Part shown: positions 61,642 through 64,000 of the stretch, one piece after another
Layout of the letters: every line of letters starts with the position of its first letter
Position numbering within the stretch: position 1 is the stretch's first letter
Source of the DNA: CAYUQT01 sp964596165
Lineage (GTDB): Bacteria > Planctomycetota > Phycisphaerae > UBA1845 > JAFGLZ01
Direction of reading: 5' to 3'
Length of the DNA: 64,000 bases
NCBI GenBank assembly: GCA_964596165.1
Contig: CAZQTW010000024.1
Location: 13,603 to 77,602 of the forward strand
The notes under the pieces: generated by a model
Seen by the model: only the letters and a program-made list of their open reading frames with translations
What the model was told of the DNA's origin: nothing
The model's database searches: none
Position numbers and translations under genes: made by a program

Positions 61642-62310
61642 CTACGCCCTGACCAGTTCCACCTTCGTCGCGTGCGGCAAATCGCACGCGTTGCCCTCGT
61701 CCGTATCCAAATGCACCTCACACTTGAGCCCGTCCTTGATTCGGGCGATGATCCCTTCGATCGACATCCCGCACGTCGTATGCCGCACGATCAAGCGCAT
61801 CGCGTCGCCGTTCTTCACGCCGTAGAAAGCGGCCTCGCTCGGATTCAAATGCACGTGTCGTTGGGCGCGAATCACGCCGTGATCCAATGCCAAATGGCCC
61901 TTCGGCCCTAGGATCAAGCAGCCCGGCGTGCCGGAAACGTTGCCGCTCATCCGCACCGGCACGTCGATGCCCACGGCAATCGCGTCGGTGAAAGACAGTT
62001 CGACCTGCGTCTCGCTCCGACACGGGCCGAGGATACGCAGATTGGGGATCATTCGGTGCCGTGGCCCGATCAGCGTGACCGTCTGTTCGCTGGCGAACTC
62101 ACCCTCCTGATACAACGGCTTCATCACCGTCAGCTTGGCGCCCGAACCGAACAGCAGCTCCAGATGTTCCTGCGTGATATGCAGGTGCCGCGCGGAGATG
62201 TTCACCACAAGCTTGGGGCCGCCGGCCTCGCCGCCCAGACGCCGTGTAACAATCTCGCGAACGATCCGTTCAATGTCGCTGCGATTCAAACCGGACGCAG
62301 GGGCGATCAT
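61642..62310 (-). CDS. pduL: PduL-type phosphate acyltransferase with N-terminal encapsulation peptide
   Basis: 222 residues from ATG 62310, which overlaps the deoR stop by 4 bases (GGAGG upstream). N-terminal helix NRSDIERIVREIVTRRLGG is an encapsulation peptide. Two PTAC domains follow: NISARHLHITQEHLELLFG and RAQRHVHLNPSEAAFYGVKN carry the metal-binding histidines, with LILGPKGHLALDHGVI between them. Converts acyl-CoA and phosphate to acyl phosphate and free CoA inside the shell, regenerating CoA for the dehydrogenase. Confidence 0.95.
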   Translation of the reverse strand: MIAPASGLNRSDIERIVREIVTRRLGGEAGGPKLVVNISARHLHITQEHLELLFGSGAKLTVMKPLYQEGEFASEQTVTLIGPRHRMIPNLRILGPCRSETQVELSFTDAIAVGIDVPVRMSGNVSGTPGCLILGPKGHLALDHGVIRAQRHVHLNPSEAAFYGVKNGDAMRLIVRHTTCGMSIEGIIARIKDGLKCEVHLDTDEGNACDLPHATKVELVRA

Positions 62311-63104
62311 GCCTTGGCCTCCGCGGGCTGTGTCACGGACGACTCGGTCGGGGCGAGCATCAGCTTCACGCCGGTTGCCCGGACCATCTCCTGCCATTGC
62401 GGTTCAAGACCGTCGTCACAGATGAGATAGTCGGGACCGGACAGTTCGCAGATCCTCGCCAACGCCGCCCGACCAAACTTCGATCGGTCCGCCACGATAA
62501 TGACCTCGTCTGCGCACCGCATCATGCACTCTTCGATTTCCACCATCAAGGCGTTCGCGTTGAAGAATCCCTGAGCCGTGATCCCCGCACAACCCATAAT
62601 GGCCTTGTTGGCGTGCACGGACCGAAGGGCCTCCCTCGCGGCCGGTCCCATCATCACGCCCGTGCGCGGATAGAGGTAACCGCCCACGACCATCAGTTCG
62701 ATCTCCGGGGCTGCGCCCAAGAGGCTGGCGATCGGTAGCGAGTTTGTCACCACACGCATCGGACGACCAAGCAGGTGACGCGCGACTTGGTATGCCGTCG
62801 TTCCGCCGTTGATCAGCACCACCTCGTCGTCATGAATCAGTTCTGCGGTGAGTTGCCCGATCGCTTTCTTCTCTGCGAGCGCGGTGGATTCACGGGCGGC
62901 GAAATTAAGGGCGCTCGATCGATCCGAAATGAACACCGCACCGCCGTGGGTCCTCTTGATCAGGCCATCTTCCTCGAGTTGCACGAGGTCACGGCGAACG
63001 GTGGATTCTGAAACAGAGAGGCGTTCGACTAGGGTGGACAAGTCCACAAAACCACGCTCGGCGATGAGGTCGATCAGTCGTTGTCGGCGTTCGTCGCTGA
63101 TCAT
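62307..63104 (-). CDS. DeoR-family transcriptional regulator of the BMC operon
   Basis: 265 residues. N-terminal winged helix (RRQRLIDLIAERGFVDLSTL, SVSESTVRRDLVQLEEDG) and the family linker RTHGGAVF; C-terminal sugar-phosphate-isomerase-like sensor (LINGGTTAYQVARHLLGRPM, IMGCAGITAQGF, IVADRSKFGRAALARI). DeoR proteins repress sugar-use operons and release on binding a sugar phosphate. As first gene of the operon it is likely autoregulated. An imperfect direct repeat at 63132-63149 is a candidate operator. Confidence 0.92.
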   Translation of the reverse strand: MISDERRQRLIDLIAERGFVDLSTLVERLSVSESTVRRDLVQLEEDGLIKRTHGGAVFISDRSSALNFAARESTALAEKKAIGQLTAELIHDDEVVLINGGTTAYQVARHLLGRPMRVVTNSLPIASLLGAAPEIELMVVGGYLYPRTGVMMGPAAREALRSVHANKAIMGCAGITAQGFFNANALMVEIEECMMRCADEVIIVADRSKFGRAALARICELSGPDYLICDDGLEPQWQEMVRATGVKLMLAPTESSVTQPAEAKA

Positions 63105-63131
63105 TTTCGTTCACCATCCATTAGTCTATCG

Positions 63132-63149
63132 CCGAACGAGTGACCGAAC
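63132..63149 (-). promoter_or_regulatory. candidate DeoR operator, 12-nt direct repeat
   Basis: CCGAAC occurs at 63132-63137 and 63144-63149, 12 bases apart, 28-45 bases upstream of the deoR start. A related TCGTTC appears close to the start codon. DeoR-family proteins often bind repeated TTCG-containing elements. Confidence 0.4.
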
Positions 63150-63402
63150 AAGAGCACAATCTGACGAAAAACAGTCATTCTTCTTCGTACAGATGGTTGA
63201 ATGCGACCGAATCATGACAATTTCAGTCTTCTATAGAGTCCGATAACCATGTTTGTTCATAGGTTGCTTCTCTAAAATCTCTTACAAAATCGGGGCGTAT
63301 TGGATCTTACCTGTGACTGCTGCCTTCGATGGGCTAGTACATCCGGTTGCATGACCGTTTTTGCACGGCCGAACCGCGTTTTCGGTCTCAAGAACAGGGT
63401 TC

Positions 63403-63427
63403 CGCTCCGCCATAGGCAGGCGGAGCG
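63403..63427. repeat. 9-bp hairpin in rrn upstream region
   Basis: CGCTCCGCC (63403-63411) pairs with GGCGGAGCG (63419-63427) around a 7-base loop. No T-tract follows. It could slow transcription or be an intergenic repeat. Confidence 0.45.
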
Positions 63428-63496
63428 TCAGACGGCCGCCCGCATTCACCGGGCTCCTCACGAATGGACATGCTCCCAGTAGGTTTTTCCGGCAAC

Positions 63497-63524
63497 TTGA
63501 CAAGTGGGTTTTTCGTGCTATGTT
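63497..63524 (+). promoter_or_regulatory. predicted rrn promoter P1
   Basis: TTGACA (63497-63502), a 16-bp spacer and TATGTT (63519-63524). First of two tandem promoters driving the ribosomal RNA operon. Confidence 0.5.
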
Positions 63525-63673
63525 ATTAGTTGCCTAAGGCGTTGTCGTGATCCGGTAGGCTTCTTACCCCGTCGACGTGCGGTGCTGGTGATTGAACCAG
63601 GCCACGAAGCGGGTCGGCGGGATAAATGCACCGGATTTTTGTTGCGCGGCACGCGATTAAGGCGCGGTTGGGC

Positions 63674-63701
63674 TTGACAAGACTAATCACCGTGGTATAC
63701 T
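63674..63701 (+). promoter_or_regulatory. predicted rrn promoter P2
   Basis: TTGACA (63674-63679), a 16-bp spacer and TATACT (63696-63701). Both boxes are close to consensus and the position, ~235 bases before 16S, fits an rRNA promoter. Confidence 0.75.
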
Positions 63702-63742
63702 GATTGGTCTCCGAAGTGGGTTCTGTCTTGGCCCAATGGAAG

Positions 63743-63756
63743 TGTTCTTTGACAAG
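63743..63756 (+). promoter_or_regulatory. boxA antitermination site in rrn leader
   Basis: TGTTCTTTGACAAG resembles the bacterial boxA (TGCTCTTTAACA), which recruits Nus factors to rRNA transcripts. It lies ~40 bases after promoter P2. Confidence 0.6.
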
Positions 63757-63772
63757 TGAACAGTTGATCGCC

Positions 63773-63861
63773 GTGAGAATGTGGATCGTGCCGGCACTGC
63801 GTGAAAGCCGTCACGATCAGATCCACACATCAGTTGGGTGTGTTTCTTCAAGCATTCTCAC
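63773..63861 (+). ncRNA. rRNA leader stem-loop
   Basis: GTGAGAATG (63773-63781) pairs with CATTCTCAC (63853-63861), enclosing nested GTGGATC/GATCCAC and ATCGTG/CACGAT pairs. Most likely part of the leader structure for 16S processing. Confidence 0.55.
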
Positions 63862-63935
63862 ACGCAGTGAGTTTGTTTGAGCCCTTTATCGTACGCGAGG
63901 GGTTCGGCCGCGTGCCGGCCCACAGCATCGATAAA

Positions 63936-64000
63936 TAAGCGAAGAGTTTGATCCTGGCTCAGAACGAACGCTGGCGGCGTGGCTAAGGCATGCAAGTCGA
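63936..64000 (+). rRNA. 16S ribosomal RNA, 5' end only
   Basis: AGAGTTTGATCCTGGCTCAG starts at 63943, the universal 5' 16S segment, followed by GAACGCTGGCGGCGTGGCTA and GCATGCAAGTCGA. The gene continues beyond the window. The mature end is placed about 7 bases upstream by analogy with E. coli. Confidence 0.97.

Noticed and set aside
53750..63104. Assignment as propanediol, ethanolamine or glycyl-radical BMC
   Set aside because: No diol dehydratase, ethanolamine lyase, glycyl-radical enzyme or cobalamin genes; the class II aldolase identifies the PVM type.
1..64000. CRISPR arrays, tRNA genes, prophage or intact insertion sequences
   Set aside because: No regularly spaced repeats, tRNA cloverleaf sequence, phage genes or complete transposase were seen; only decayed mobile remnants near 14 kb.

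Overview
The window reads as a high-GC bacterial chromosome segment from the phylum Planctomycetota, with the class unresolved. Support: a PVM-type (Planctomycetes-Verrucomicrobia) bacterial microcompartment (BMC) locus, several PVC-typical families (DUF1573, DUF4091 with CBM9, PhoPQ-related hydrolase, FHA proteins, planctomycete-style pseudopilins), an enlarged signal peptidase I, and the first ~65 nt of a 16S rRNA gene at the right edge.

Layout. 0-3 kb: end of a sodium/solute symporter gene, three small hypothetical genes, and a DUF1573 lipoprotein. 3.3-13.9 kb: FHA-GAF histidine kinase, PhoPQ-related hydrolase, flavin reductase with a sialidase-like protein, GlcNAc-kinase-like protein, FHA adaptor, YchF GTPase and a pseudopilin. 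13.9-14.9 kb is a small graveyard: an 88-bp element with perfect 15-bp inverted ends, a piece of an InlB-type B-repeat gene, and a decayed RAYT (REP-associated tyrosine) transposase. 14.9-23.3 kb: two YfhO-type membrane proteins flank a pair of ATP-grasp ligase genes, the second fused to a GNAT domain. 23-32 kb: HEAT-like and DUF4091/CBM9 proteins, a pseudopilin, an HNH nuclease, an ArnT-like glycosyltransferase and a cysteine-synthase-family enzyme. 32-42 kb (minus strand): PfkB kinase, WecA/MraY-like transferase, O-methyltransferase, AhcY, LptG/LptF, QueG and RhaT. 42-49 kb: ECF sigma and putative anti-sigma, L,D-transpeptidase, sigma-54 activator, a degenerate HAD protein, a 23-residue lysine-rich microprotein with its own signals, ParA and VanZ. 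49-53.6 kb: signal peptidase I, alpha/beta hydrolase, FKBP isomerase and HAD hydrolase.

53.7-63.1 kb, minus strand: a complete BMC operon. In transcription order: DeoR regulator, PduL phosphotransacylase, two BMC-H shell proteins, acetate kinase, a third BMC-H, BMC-P, CoA-acylating aldehyde dehydrogenase, BMC-P, an RpiB-like protein, BMC-P, class II fuculose/rhamnulose-phosphate-type aldolase, and an unassigned aldolase-like protein. The expected pathway is deoxysugar phosphate to lactaldehyde, then lactyl-CoA, lactyl phosphate and lactate plus ATP. Four proteins carry amphipathic terminal helices that look like encapsulation peptides. Two members, the RpiB-like protein and the aldolase-like protein, have no clear role and are the best candidates for new biology. 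A RhaT permease lies 11 kb away.

63.1-64 kb: DeoR upstream region, tandem rrn promoters, boxA, a processing stem and the start of 16S rRNA. No tRNA, CRISPR array, intact insertion sequence or prophage was recognised. All calls come from reading the sequence; no database search was run.
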